A DNA stretch of 64,000 bases, from NCBI GenBank assembly GCA_036365455.1, contig JAWQUS010000030.1, positions 4,092,001 to 4,156,000 on the forward strand, written 5' to 3'. The notes below the pieces were generated by a model, which had not been told where the DNA came from, searched no databases, and worked only from the letters and a program-made list of their open reading frames with translations. The position numbers and the translations under genes were made by a program. Each line of letters opens with the position of its first letter. The first letter of the stretch is position 1. Source of the stretch: Macrosoma leucophasiata. Taxonomy: Eukaryota; Arthropoda; Insecta; Lepidoptera; Hedylidae. Positions 52,739 to 63,260 of this stretch are shown here, in pieces.

Positions 52739-53384
52739 TACTAAAACTACTGGGAAACATTATTTGAAATAAAACACCATTTACAAATTTTATCATTTAT
52801 TTTTCTTTCTTTGTCCATAGTATAGCGCGGGTAAACAGAATATTTTGAATCAGGAAAGTCCAAAAAAATGCGTCGCCAAATCGTAAATAAAAACCACCAA
52901 ATCGTAAGCGCATTCTATAAAAGAGAATATAACCACTACGTTTAATTCTATAACTCCGAAAAAAACACCACAAAAACACAGACCAACAACCTAGACACAA
53001 AAACAAAAACACCAAGAATCACATTTTGATTTGAAGGAAGACATTTTGTTTTGTTTTTTTTTTATTTTATGGCGAGTATGGCCATCAATGACGTTCCTGG
53101 GTACTGCAATAATTGTATAGAATAATTGTGATTAGTTCACTATAAACTTATACAAAGCTTTTGAATAATAGGAAATATTATATAACATACATAATTATAT
53201 ATTTTATAGACATTTAAAAATTAAATATTGATATTAAAACATTAGTCGTTCCCCATGAGTAATTCAACACATGTGTAGAATGAAACATGAAATAATTTTA
53301 TGTTCGGCGGTGTGGCAATATGTCTTAAAAAATGGATATTACATCAATGCATTGAATTAGCATAAATTATTTATTAAAAGTTTA

Positions 53385-53552
53385 AAATTACGCAGACGCT
53401 AAATCAAATATTTAAAACTTCTTAATTTATGTTCCTAATTTTTTAGATATGGCAATTATGCGCGTTGAAACGCCCCCTTCCGTGAAAAGATCGAACTTAT
53501 TTCTAGCTATCTTTTCCTTAAAATAGAAAAATGTACTAAGTGAAACGACCCT
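53385..53552. repeat. Repeat D, second copy
   Basis: Matches 25090-25330 in the same orientation and ends GTGAAACGACCCTG. Confidence 0.6.
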
Positions 53553-53616
53553 GTATGGCTACTCCACTCCGGTCCGTCGTGGCGGCCGGTGGCCCGTGTT
53601 GCTCTATGGTGCACAG

Positions 53617-55062
53617 TATGAGGTTTTCAAATACTTTTTTTTTATGGCATTGTATGTTGTACTTATGCCAAAATAATATATAAGAGAAATTGTTAACATC
53701 TGACGGGATTCGAACGCTGGGTACGCCGCCGGTTAGACTGTAGCATTCTCCATTAAGCCATGTGTCTGTTTTTTTTCAAATACTTAAAGTTATTGTTCTA
53801 ATTTCAAATGATGATGAGTTTCGTATTTTGTTTATCGAGTCATTTTTACCCTGTATGGAGTATGGACGCAAGGGATAAAAAAACACACGTAAATTAAAAA
53901 AAAAAAAGAAAACTAAGTAACATGAATTCAATATTTTTTATTTTTAAAGCATGCACAAGCATGTGTTAATGCGAAATAATATAAAAACAATGAATTCAAT
54001 AACTTGTGTTCCCTCTCCGAGCTCTTATTACTGCTTCCATGCGATATGATCGTTAAGTGTAGGCAGACGGGGCCCGGACGAGAAAGGCAAGCTCTGTCTT
54101 ACTGCTTACTTTCGCATCCACAAAACGCCATCATTAGAAAAATATTGCCAAATAAAATTATTGCAGGCAAGGACAAAGTAATAACTTAAATTTTGAGTGT
54201 GTCACAAACAAATCTCCTAAACACTATCTACCATTTATCAAACTAACAAAACCTTTTTGTGGATATCTATAGTTCATTTTTTTTTAGCATTAGATAGAAG
54301 GAAAACCCAGAAGCAGGTATCACAAAACTTTTGTGTGTCGTGCGTGCGTGATAAACGTATTCTTTTTAATTTGTTGTCGTTATTCCGTTCGTTTTGTGTT
54401 CTTGACCACTACTTCTTTCGGTCTTTTATAGGACCGTTTTAGAAAACGCATAAATTTTAATTAAATATAAAATTAATATGTTGCCAATTACTGTTATGTA
54501 ATTCCAAAAAAGTATTGTTTAAAACCTAATATTTGAAAATAATACAGTATTGTATAGGTATCATTAGTTTTCGGAATGAAGATCGACATTTTTGAACTTT
54601 TTACTTAATACTTACCTAAAAAAATACCTAAATTCCTTTTGTCTAAAGCTAAAAAAAATTACTATAAGTAGGTATATGGTTTAAAAATGAAGAAACAGGC
54701 ACGTAATTAAAAAGGCTTGATTACGCTAAGGTTCGGTTGCACCAAAACATTTATAAAAGTATTTTTTTTGTAAATAAAAAAAAACTATTTGTTAAAGTTA
54801 ACATAGGAGATGTTGCAAAAATGTATGGACCTCCGGCCATGTATCATTTAACAGGCGAAATCAATATAAAAACGTTTTTACTGCATATTTTCACTTATTT
54901 AGCTTTGTTTGCAATTACAAAACATAATTTGCAGTTAGAATTGCAACTCAAAATTAACATGGCGAATATGGCGGGCGATGTCATTTTGACATTTTCATTT
55001 TTTAAATTGTATTTTGATTATAGAACTTGGAGCAAAAAGTAATATTTTCTAAATACTATTGA
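53617..55062. other. Non-coding stretch without a supported gene
   Basis: AT-rich. The 101-codon frame at 54737-55042 has no recognised domain and begins in an A/T run. Confidence 0.4.
53697..53770 (-). repeat. tRNA-like sequence (SINE head or tRNA pseudogene)
   Basis: The minus strand has an A-box-like TGGCTTAATGGAGAATGC and a B box GTTCGAATCCC at tRNA spacing. The acceptor stem pairs only partly. Confidence 0.4.
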
Positions 55063-55253
55063 TCCCAAGTGTCGGCTGTATCGCCGCCATGTTTAACATA
55101 GTTGAAAATGATAAAATCGATCGAATTAAATGTAGTTGTAACTCTAAAATATATTCTTGAATAAATTAATTGTATTTTTTTGGATTCTTCTTTAATTTAC
55201 CCATTTTTTGAGGACATGTACGAACCAGGGCCGAGCTCGCAACATCTCCTTTG
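55063..55253. repeat. Repeat C, second copy
   Basis: Matches 23405-23600, from GTCGGCTGTATCGCCGCC to GCAACATCTCCTTTG. Confidence 0.65.
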
Positions 55254-55412
55254 TAAAATGTAGAAGATGCATGATGATGATTGCAGAAGGATGTAAAATT
55301 TTACATTAACAATAACTTTGACGAATGTTTTGGTGCACCATTAATAGAGAATAAACTTGAATAAAGGGACCCAAAGAGAATATAACCAAAGAAAATATAA
55401 ATAAGAGACGGG

Positions 55413-55447
55413 ACTCCCATACAAGCCATATTGGCTTGTATGGGAGT
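55413..55447. repeat. Perfect 16-bp hairpin with a 3-base loop
   Basis: Arms ACTCCCATACAAGCCA and TGGCTTGTATGGGAGT are separated by TAT. No T-run follows that would suggest a pol III terminator. Confidence 0.85.
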
Positions 55448-56154
55448 GATGTACTTAATCTGAGCCTAAGCCAATAGAATCAATTTACACGGTATTCCAT
55501 TACCACTAGGCTACCGAGGCAGTTATTAAAAGGATATTCAAGAAATCGTCTTATTTTAAAATACCAAGATCCAATGAAAGCAGGTACTGATACTGAACTG
55601 GCCACACTTATCCGTTGATTAGGAGATTCAGGGACAGGGTAAGAAGTATCGAGTTCATCAGAAAGTATCGGAACAAAAGTATCGAGTACAAAAATACTAG
55701 GTATCGCAACGAAAGTATCGATACTACTCAAGTCAAGAATCGATGATACTTTTTGCGGATACCTAAGTCTACGTACCTATTAAAATTTTTAAAATCGTGA
55801 AATCGTCATATTTTGTTAATACTAGAACCACAGTATAGGTACATACAGTAGTTTATCGCCTTTGAAGTTTTTCAAAATGCCGCCTTCCTTCACATATACC
55901 CCAATGCTTCAGGGTTGCCACATTTAGTATTTAGTTAATTACGATCGGGTTTACGTCATTTTATGATGTAGGTTATCGAAATAGGTAAAAAGAAACAAGA
56001 AACAACCCGTAATAACTATTATAGAGGGAAAACAAATTACGCCTCTAGGGTGGCAACGTATTTTTTTTGTCTAAATGTCTATAGACTGCAGTGTGCACTT
56101 AACTTTTATGTGAACTACATTGCTCGTTTGCCACCGCCATCACCAAAAAAGCTT
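55448..56154. other. Non-coding stretch
   Basis: A short SINE-like piece (ACCACTAGGCTACCGAGGC) lies near 55502-55520. A partial family A end is at about 56085-56135. The GTATCGA motif recurs several times in 55640-55750. Confidence 0.4.
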
Positions 56155-56405
56155 TTTACTGGTGGTTGAGTCCCAGTGTACGGAGTCGAGGACATAGGCA
56201 CCACCGCCTTATCTACCTAATTATATGCCGCCAAATGGTAGTGTTCATCACTATCGTGATCCGGTTAGATGGTAATGTATGGCCCTATAATAACTATCAT
56301 AGAGAAATAACAACTAAGGTCTCAGGGGTGACAACGCTATCATATACCGTTGGCTGCAGTCATTACCTAACATCAATGTAAACTGCATGCTTGTCTGCCA
56401 TCCTC
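56155..56405 (+). repeat. Interspersed repeat family A copy
   Basis: Carries GGTAGTGTTCATCACTATCG, GGTAATGTATGGCCC and the end TGCATGCTTGTCTGCCA. A further partial minus copy lies at 56450-56520. Confidence 0.65.
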
Positions 56406-56520
56406 ATTACAAAAAAAGCTCCTTGAAATTGTTTTTTTTTTAATGACATGACGGTGGCATACCACATGCAGTTCACATTGATGTTTCTCTCTGTGATAGG
56501 TTATTACGGGGCCATACCTA

Positions 56521-57319
56521 ATACTTGAGGACTCTTGAATGGCATTGAATATCAAAAACCGAGTTATTTTCTGACACGTTAAATTCTACCAGTCTACGAA
56601 GAAGTGTGACGGTTTTCCAGTCTAGAAGTCTAACATTCTACCAATCTTCTTATCTGCCGTCCATGAGTTCAAACGTTTATCCATAACAAACAAAGAAATA
56701 AAATATCTGCAGAGAATAACTAGAAATACGACTTGTCGCAGAAATCTATTTAGTGCCTATGTATAGACTTATAAAAAAGACTCTAGGTACAGTGCTAATA
56801 ACTAGTATCTAAATACATAAAGTAAAAAATAAAACAGACATTATTAATAAATGAAAATAAGAATAAACATTATCACGTTTTCGTAGTTTGGGAGTGTAGT
56901 ATACGCGAGAAAATCCGCAAGTTTAATTTCTACAAACCATAAACATTATCAGTAAAGATATCATCAAATTCTTCAATATCTTTTTCTTTCCAAAAACTTA
57001 GTCAAAGAAATATTTAAATATCGCACCCCTTATCGCTCAGTACCAAGTAGTTGACAGTTTTTGTATGGGCTACTTGGTACCGCCCCCTCCGTCCCTCGCG
57101 TCGCACGCCCCGCATGATTGCTCTGACATTACACGTTCGTTGGATGACTGCAGGTAATTAACATGTTCGTTTTCTTTAGACTGTGCTAGAACTATACTCG
57201 GAATTTTAATTCGGTTCCTAATTTAACATTTGCAGTGTTGCAACCTTAGACTAAGTACCTAGTACATAATCTAAGTGACAACCACGACCAACACAGCAAC
57301 CTAGATGACAACCACACCA
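56521..57319. other. Non-coding stretch
   Basis: No supported gene. A short GC-rich interval lies at 57080-57115. Confidence 0.4.
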
Positions 57320-57573
57320 CAGACCACTGAGTTAATACACATGGAGACGGCACATTCTACTAAAGAAACAGTAGTTATACAATAATGGGTAAAATCGACA
57401 CATGCCTGACAAAAACAGTTTTGACTCTTTCTAACTAACCAGTAGCTCCTTATGTAAAAAGAGACACAAAATGTACGCAGAGTATCAATTTTGGAAATGA
57501 TTTGATGTGACGTCACACGTATGCCTTCGCGTGACCGTCGTCGCCATTGTATACGCCCGATTTGTGGTACATC
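57320..57573. repeat. Long inverted repeat, left arm
   Basis: About 250 bp is the imperfect reverse complement of 59120-59372. It contains TGACGTCA at 57508-57515. A 97-codon minus frame here is an open accident of the repeat. Confidence 0.75.
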
Positions 57574-59119
57574 CACGGCAGCGGCTATTAGCATTGAGCT
57601 ATATGCATGGAGACGAAATACCTACAGAATTAGCGTGATTGCCTACAAAAATTTGGGCGATTACATTGGCCGCCTGTCATAGGGTTGTTTTGATAATTCT
57701 ATCGATACCATCTTCTCATACATGAGCGGTTAATATCGATATTTTATCAACACGAATTCTTATTCTTTTAAAGTATGTATGCCCTTATTCATAAACGTAT
57801 TTTAGCTAAAGTGTTGCTAATCTCTCCTTTGTCTTTTTCTATCCTGCACATTTGACTATGCAACTGACAAAGACAAAGCATTGTATAGCTAAAACGTGTC
57901 TATTGTACGTTTATGAATAAGGGGGTTAGTCTTAGTAAAATCCACTCACTAAATTAGAGTTGACTATAATTGTAATAATTATGATGTAGTAATAAAATGT
58001 ATCCTATAATTTGCATGCAAATTAAATGGTGAAATATAAAAGAAAGCTATATTATATACTGAAGATATTATGTACCTACTATACTTTTAGCAAATAAATA
58101 AATTCATTCATTCAAGTGATCTCATTGATTACCAGCAGCTTGCGAAAGGTTCTCAGCCAGAACTAGAGCTAAAAATTACAAATTGTAGTAATGTTGAATT
58201 TCAGTAGGATTTTCTATATCAGCCTTCAAATGTAAGTCTTATGCTGACCAGCTCCTTGGAATGCATCTCTGTAAATATTGTTGCTAAGTATTCCAAATTT
58301 AAATCATTATGTTTAGTTAATTTGAGTAGCACGATGACACTTCGGTCAAGTTAAATCCCAATAAACACATTGGATTTTTGTGCATTCTCGAAAGATCTTT
58401 TAATTACGTGTTTGACGTGAGTGCAACAGGATCTTATTTTTATTTTTTCTTTATTCTTATACCTTCAAACAATATTATAAAAGTAGCAGGAACGGCTCTA
58501 GGTATGTTAATGATAGGGTTTTCGCATACCCGACATTTTTTAATACCCGGGTATCGGGTATTATTTTTGCATATACCCGGATATACCCGGGTACCCGGTT
58601 ATTTACAATTAATACAGAAAAAGACACAATTTTCTTTTAATTATGTTGTACCTATATTACGAAAGAGTGTGTGTAGTATGCCAATTTAAATTGCTATGAA
58701 AAATAATTGTATATCGATACTTTCATATATCAGGTTAGTATTAGTTACATCACTATGTAAAAACGCTATTTTTAGAAAAGAATGAATAGCATTAAAAGTC
58801 ACAGACCAATTGTTAAAAGTCATATAAGTCATACGAAACTTACACAGGTCTTCAAAACTCTTAATAAAACATATCACTAAATATCACTGCATTTCCAAAT
58901 CCCACCGAATACGACACAATCCGTGAAAATTTGTACATAACCTCACAAAGTTCAATCCAAGATTATTTTCGTTTTTTCGTGCACCACTCTGTTTTAAACA
59001 ATACGAGAGCATAATCAGTCAACATAAAGCAAAACCTAGAATACCACATTATCTAGTTAAAAGATTTAGTTATCAAGAAAACAGCAAAAATATTACGAGC
59101 ACTTGTTTCTTTGACAACA
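57574..59119. other. Spacer between inverted-repeat arms
   Basis: AT-rich. 57780-57925 contains a partial inverted repeat (CCCTTATTCATAAACGT...ACGTTTATGAATAAGGG). At 58535-58600 a run of TACCCGG-like units is a simple repeat. No supported gene. Confidence 0.45.
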
Positions 59120-59372
59120 GATGTACCACAAATCGGGCGCATACAATGGCGCCGACGGGCACGCGAAGGCATAAGTATGACGTCACATCAAATCATTTCC
59201 AAAATTGATACTCTGCATACATCTTGTGTCTCTTTTTACATAGGGAGCTAGTGGTTAGTTAGAAAGAGTCAAAACTGTTTTTGTTAAGACATGTGTCGAT
59301 TTTACCCATTATTGTATAACTACTGTTTCAATAATAGAATGTGCCTTCTCCATGTGTAATAACTCTGTGGCT
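59120..59372. repeat. Long inverted repeat, right arm
   Basis: Reverse complement of 57320-57573 with scattered differences. It contains TGACGTCA at 59178-59185. It ends about 240 bp before the Syf2 ATG and overlaps a 40-bp tandem duplication (GAATGTGCCTTCTCCATG at about 59338 and 59378). Confidence 0.75.
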
Positions 59373-59612
59373 ATTAGAATGTGCCTTCTCCATGGTTATT
59401 AACTCTATGGTCTAAGTAGTGAATTACAAAGTGACAGTAGTTGTTGTCATGTAATTATGTCAATATGTCAAATGCGGAACAAATGCGGAAAACTCTTAAT
59501 AGCGAATAAATCGAACTCAGATAGTCGAAGTCCGAATACAGATCATATTTTGTTATTGTATGTATTGGTATTTAGTATACGTGTTATTACGTGTTACACT
59601 AAAAGCTACAAA

Positions 59613-60320
59613 ATGAGTGGAACTGACGTAGCGGACGCTTCGCAGCCCAAAGGCCTGACGTTTGCCGAAAAACAAGCTGAGCGAATGAAGAGATTGCGTA
59701 GTTTGCACACTGCAAGAAATGAAGCGAGATCGCACAATCACCAGGAGGTTGTAGCCGAGGAGGCGAGAAACAAGCTCCCGCCGAACTACGAAGCTAAACG
59801 CAGGCAGGCCGAGTGGTTACTCGACGATCAGAACAAACGAGACGAGGCGGCCTCGGAAGGTAAAGATTACGACAGAACTAAACTTTTGAACATATCTGCG
59901 GTTGAAGCTGAGAGATTAGAACGTAAAAAAAAGAAAAAGAACCCTGACCAGGGCTTCTCTACATACGAACAAGCTACGGTACGCCAATACAACAGATTAG
60001 TGAAAAATATGCCAACTGCTGACATGGAACTTTACGAGAAGCAGAAACAGAAATATGGCGACTCATTTTATGGTGGCCCCAATGTCATAATACATGGTAT
60101 GCACGAGGACAGGAGAGAAGCTATTGATAAAATGGTGAATGATTTAGAGGGACAGATATCAAAGCGTGCCAAATACTCACGCAGACGGACACATAATGAT
60201 GATGCAGATATTGACTACATCAATGAAAGGAATGCTAAATTCAATAAGAAGTTGGAAAGATTTTATGGAGAGCATACGGCTGAGATTAAACAAAATTTGG
60301 AACGTGGTACAGCAATTTAA
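59613..60320 (+). CDS. Syf2: Pre-mRNA-splicing factor SYF2
   Basis: The frame encodes 235 residues from ATG 59613 (MSGTDVADASQPKGLTFAEK). The frame is open 52 codons further upstream, but that part looks like untranslated leader and SYF2 proteins normally start at this kind of short polar N-terminus; human SYF2 is about 243 aa. Family marks: ERMKRLRSLHTARNEARSHN, EEARNKLPPNYEAKR, a Lys-rich stretch, QATVRQYNRLVKNM, YGGPNVIIHG and the C-terminal FNKKLERFYGEHTAEIKQNL. SYF2 is a nuclear coiled-coil/basic protein of the Prp19-associated spliceosome, acting around activation and catalysis. The gene is intronless here and lacks an A-tail or flanking duplication, so a retrocopy is possible but not indicated. 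A MITE follows 83 bases after the stop. Confidence 0.95.
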   Translation: MSGTDVADASQPKGLTFAEKQAERMKRLRSLHTARNEARSHNHQEVVAEEARNKLPPNYEAKRRQAEWLLDDQNKRDEAASEGKDYDRTKLLNISAVEAERLERKKKKKNPDQGFSTYEQATVRQYNRLVKNMPTADMELYEKQKQKYGDSFYGGPNVIIHGMHEDRREAIDKMVNDLEGQISKRAKYSRRRTHNDDADIDYINERNAKFNKKLERFYGEHTAEIKQNLERGTAI

Positions 60321-60403
60321 ACAGTGCTTTTATACATTTTGTAGTTCTAGGGTTTATAAGTTAATGTGTAAATAAGTGTGTAAATATTACAAATACTTCC
60401 GAC

Positions 60404-60681
60404 CATAGAGCAACACGGGCCACCAGACTGGACTGGAGGCGAGTAACCATAGCGTTTATTACCGATGCAATAAAAGTCTGTCATTTTTTGCGGGGGGAAA
60501 TGCACACTTCAACAATTGTTTATGATTACGAAACTCAGACCTTGACTTTATCAACAATATATAGATACAATTTCACGCACATATTTAAACATCTAGGCGA
60601 CAGGTATAGGCCCATTTGGGCTTGTACTTTGACAGAGGGGAAAGCCTGCATATGGCTACTCCCCTCCGGTGTTGCTCTATG
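60404..60681. mobile_element. hAT-like MITE, complete short copy
   Basis: 278 bp with ends CATAGAGCAACAC and GTGTTGCTCTATG. The flanks CTTCCGAC (60396-60403) and CTTCCAAC (60682-60689) form an 8-bp duplication with one difference. It is the non-nested relative of 52064-53608. It lies in or just after the Syf2 3' UTR and may carry or displace its polyadenylation site. Confidence 0.75.
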
Positions 60682-60689
60682 CTTCCAAC

Positions 60690-62336
60690 ACATTCTCTAA
60701 GATTTTGGTTATTTTTTGCATCAATCTGAAATTTTACCAATTGATTGAATAAACCTAGGTGATCTGTGTAACTGGACATCAGTATGGGTAAAATAAATAA
60801 AACTTAACAAATTAAACAATTTTCAATAACAATTTAATTTTTTGACATATGTGCTGATAAAAATATTAAGTACAATGAATTGATACATATTATAAACTAT
60901 AAAAGCACAAGATAGAATATTAAGAATAACCTAGAGATATTCTATTAATACAAATATTTAATTATAAACATTGTTACAAAATATGGCTACTCTTGTACCA
61001 TATTTTGAGCCGTATACATAAGCCAAAGTATCAGTAACTGCAGATTTCAATGAAAAAAAAAAATTAAGAAGAAATCTGTATTTAATTGGCATACCTTATT
61101 TTCTTGTTTTTCAATCTAAATCTTTGTGATCGTGTTTAATTCATTAACATACACAATACCTGTGAAATAAATAATACCAAAATTAAACTTAAAACTTGAA
61201 GGAAAATGTCAATACAGTGTTTTACTTTTCCATCAAAAATCGGTGATTAAATGTAATCAAGTATTCATGCATTATAACAGAATAATCATGCAGTTACAGA
61301 CTAGGAGAAATAAAATATAAATAATTCACATACATAAAAGTACTTATTCATATATATACAGTAAATGATTTCACATTTTTTTTACACAGAAAGAAATGCT
61401 TATTACATAATATAAGAAATTCGGAGCAACAACTAGATCACAGTGATTGTTTCATTTAAAAAAAAAATATCTACTTTTTTGAAGTAGTTTTGTCCCTATG
61501 TATATTGATATAGCCCATCCAGACCAACCATCAAGGAACAATGGATGAGTTGAAGAAATCCGATAATAGATGCTATCTTGAAATTATTATTAATTACTGC
61601 ATTACCTAATTAACCCATTCCCAGACAGTAGAGATTTTAGATAGATTTTATTGTTGTGAAAGTGTTAATTAAGTATATATAAATTTATAGGCATGAAAAT
61701 TAGGGAACAATGTCATGAGCAGAGAGGCGGAAGGTCACCCACAAAGCATAATGTGATTGTTGTAATTTTTACTATATTTTATGGTCTTTTCGTTTTTAAA
61801 AGCTAAAAGACTTACATCCTTTTACCACCTTCTACTTGTGATTTCGTATCACTCACCTAAGCTTCTTATTTTATACTTATTTTCACTTTATAGTACCTAT
61901 TTGGGTAGCAGACCGTTTTATGGTCTATTCCACCGGGCTAGTAGCAACATCCCGCCCCATTTCCCCGCCTCACCCATCACCCCCCCCGGTCGGTTCTTTG
62001 CTTTGTCGTAAAACGATTCGTTCATTGCGGCGATTGCAACGTGGTCTCGTAGTCTGGATCACGCCTATCCTACACTTAGCGGAACGAAATTGCAAGATGA
62101 AATCATTAACTATAGCGAGAACCAAAGCAATCACGTTTGGCGATAGAGCCGTAGAGCAGAGGCCGTGCTTAAAGTGGGCGGAGGGGGCCTGTGCTAAAAT
62201 GGTAGAACGGTGCATGGACGTGAATAAACAGTTTAAAACGCAGGTGAAACTCCTACAGTTTCACATAAAAAGTAATAGCTAGACAGAATCGTTAATATAC
62301 ACCTACTTGTATGAGGTGCAATTAGGGTTGCCACCT
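60690..62336. other. Non-coding stretch without a supported gene
   Basis: AT-rich to 61900, then more GC-rich. The 120-codon frame at 61920-62282 (Arg/Leu-rich) and the opposing 81-codon frame show no recognised domain. The GC shift could mark a promoter or an unrecognised repeat. Confidence 0.4.
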
Positions 62337-62354
62337 CTCCCGGAATTCCGGGAG
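62337..62354. repeat. 18-bp perfect palindrome
   Basis: CTCCCGGAATTCCGGGAG, followed by two further CTCCCGGA-like units within 50 bases. Confidence 0.8.
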
Positions 62355-62644
62355 TCTCCCGGATTCGAGCTCTGACAATTAAAATCTTCCGTCTCCCGGA
62401 AGGAATTTAAAATATACTGAATACTCTGCTGGGGAAACGGATATAAAATGAATCGACCTCTCGACGAACGGTCCAATGGCAAATCGGTCGTTGGAGAACG
62501 ATTGCCGTATCATCTAGGACGGAGTAACGATATTTATATTGAAGAAAAAAAAAGTGTTTTTATTACACCTTACACCTGTAAGTAACTGTAAATCCTGTGA
62601 TATGCACCACGATAAGCTCCACCCACTTACAATGGTTGAAACAG

Positions 62645-62820
62645 TTTTCATACCGGCGGTAGAGCTCCAGTGAGGGAGCTCGCAGGCGTAGGTACCACCG
62701 CATTACCTAATCTACTTGCCGTTAAGTTGTATTGTTCAGCACTATCGTATATCGGTCAGGTGGTAATGTACGGCCCTGTAATTTCCGGCACAGAGCCATA
62801 ATACCTTAGGCCTCTACCTT
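62645..62820 (+). repeat. Interspersed repeat family A copy, 3'-truncated
   Basis: GGTAGAGCTCCAGTGAGGGA start, TGTTCAGCACTATCGTAT core and GGTAATGTACGGCCCTG. The TTTGCC end is absent. Confidence 0.65.
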
Positions 62821-63084
62821 AGGATTCTAGTAGCCTGATTACTACTGTTAGGCATGCCAGCAGTTCAATCTCCCGGTTGAGGAATACTTAAAAAGATATT
62901 GGATTCATTCGATCATAGATTTATATTACTAAGTAGATAATAAATCTATGAATTCGATAGAGTTACACCTTCGGCGGTATGAAGTAGGGTTGTTTAGGAA
63001 GTGATTATGAGGAAGAAGAGGAGGAAGAGGAATTGTGATGCGCCAATTTAGAGGATGCGGATGAGGAAGAGGAAGCAGATGACA

Positions 63085-63260
63085 TAATAATAATAGCAAC
63101 TCTTGAAACGTCCTACTGCTGGGCACGAGTCTCTCCCTTTCTTGAGGGGAGGTCTGGAGCTTACTCCACCACGCTGCTCCAATGCGGGTTGGTGGAGTTA
63201 CTTGCAAGGGTTAGTGGCCAACCCGCTGTCGGATGTTTTCAAACCGCCCATAAAGCCTCC
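63085..63260 (+). repeat. Lepidopteran interspersed repeat (GTCCTACTGCTGGGCA type)
   Basis: CGTCCTACTGCTGGGCACGA, CTTACTCCACCACGCTGCTC and AATGCGGGTTGGTGGA are, as I recall, blocks of a very common lepidopteran repeat related to a LINE 3' UTR. The frame through it is not a gene. Confidence 0.6.

Larger units (their letters stand above)
52355..53553. mobile_element. Nested insertion inside the hAT-like element
   Basis: TATGGCTAC occurs at 52346-52354 and 53554-53562. Removing the sequence between them restores the continuity seen in the short copy at 60404-60681. The insert carries a common insect repeat (ACTGGACCGATTTTAAAAAT) and repeat D at its right side. Its class is unknown. Confidence 0.6.
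52064..53608. mobile_element. hAT-like TIR element with exact 8-bp duplication
   Basis: Ends CATAGAGCAACACG and CGTGTTGCTCTATG are inverted over about 45 bp (through GGCCACCGGCCG and CGGAGGGGAGTAGCCATA-like blocks). The flanks carry GTGCACAG on both sides (52056-52063 and 53609-53616). An 8-bp duplication points to hAT, with P or Merlin less likely. No transposase is encoded. Most of the interior is a nested insertion (52355-53553). Confidence 0.8.

Noticed and set aside
54737..55042. 101-codon plus-strand frame
   Set aside because: Starts in an A/T run and shows no recognisable domain or gene context.
57301..57594. 97-codon minus frame
   Set aside because: It falls in the inverted-repeat arm, and the other arm does not preserve the frame.
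58535..58600. TACCCGG-like repeat considered as telomeric sequence
   Set aside because: The insect telomere unit is TTAGG; this is a short degenerate repeat unrelated to it.
61920..62282. 120-codon plus-strand frame in GC-rich DNA
   Set aside because: No domain, an opposing frame of 81 codons, and no splice or promoter context.
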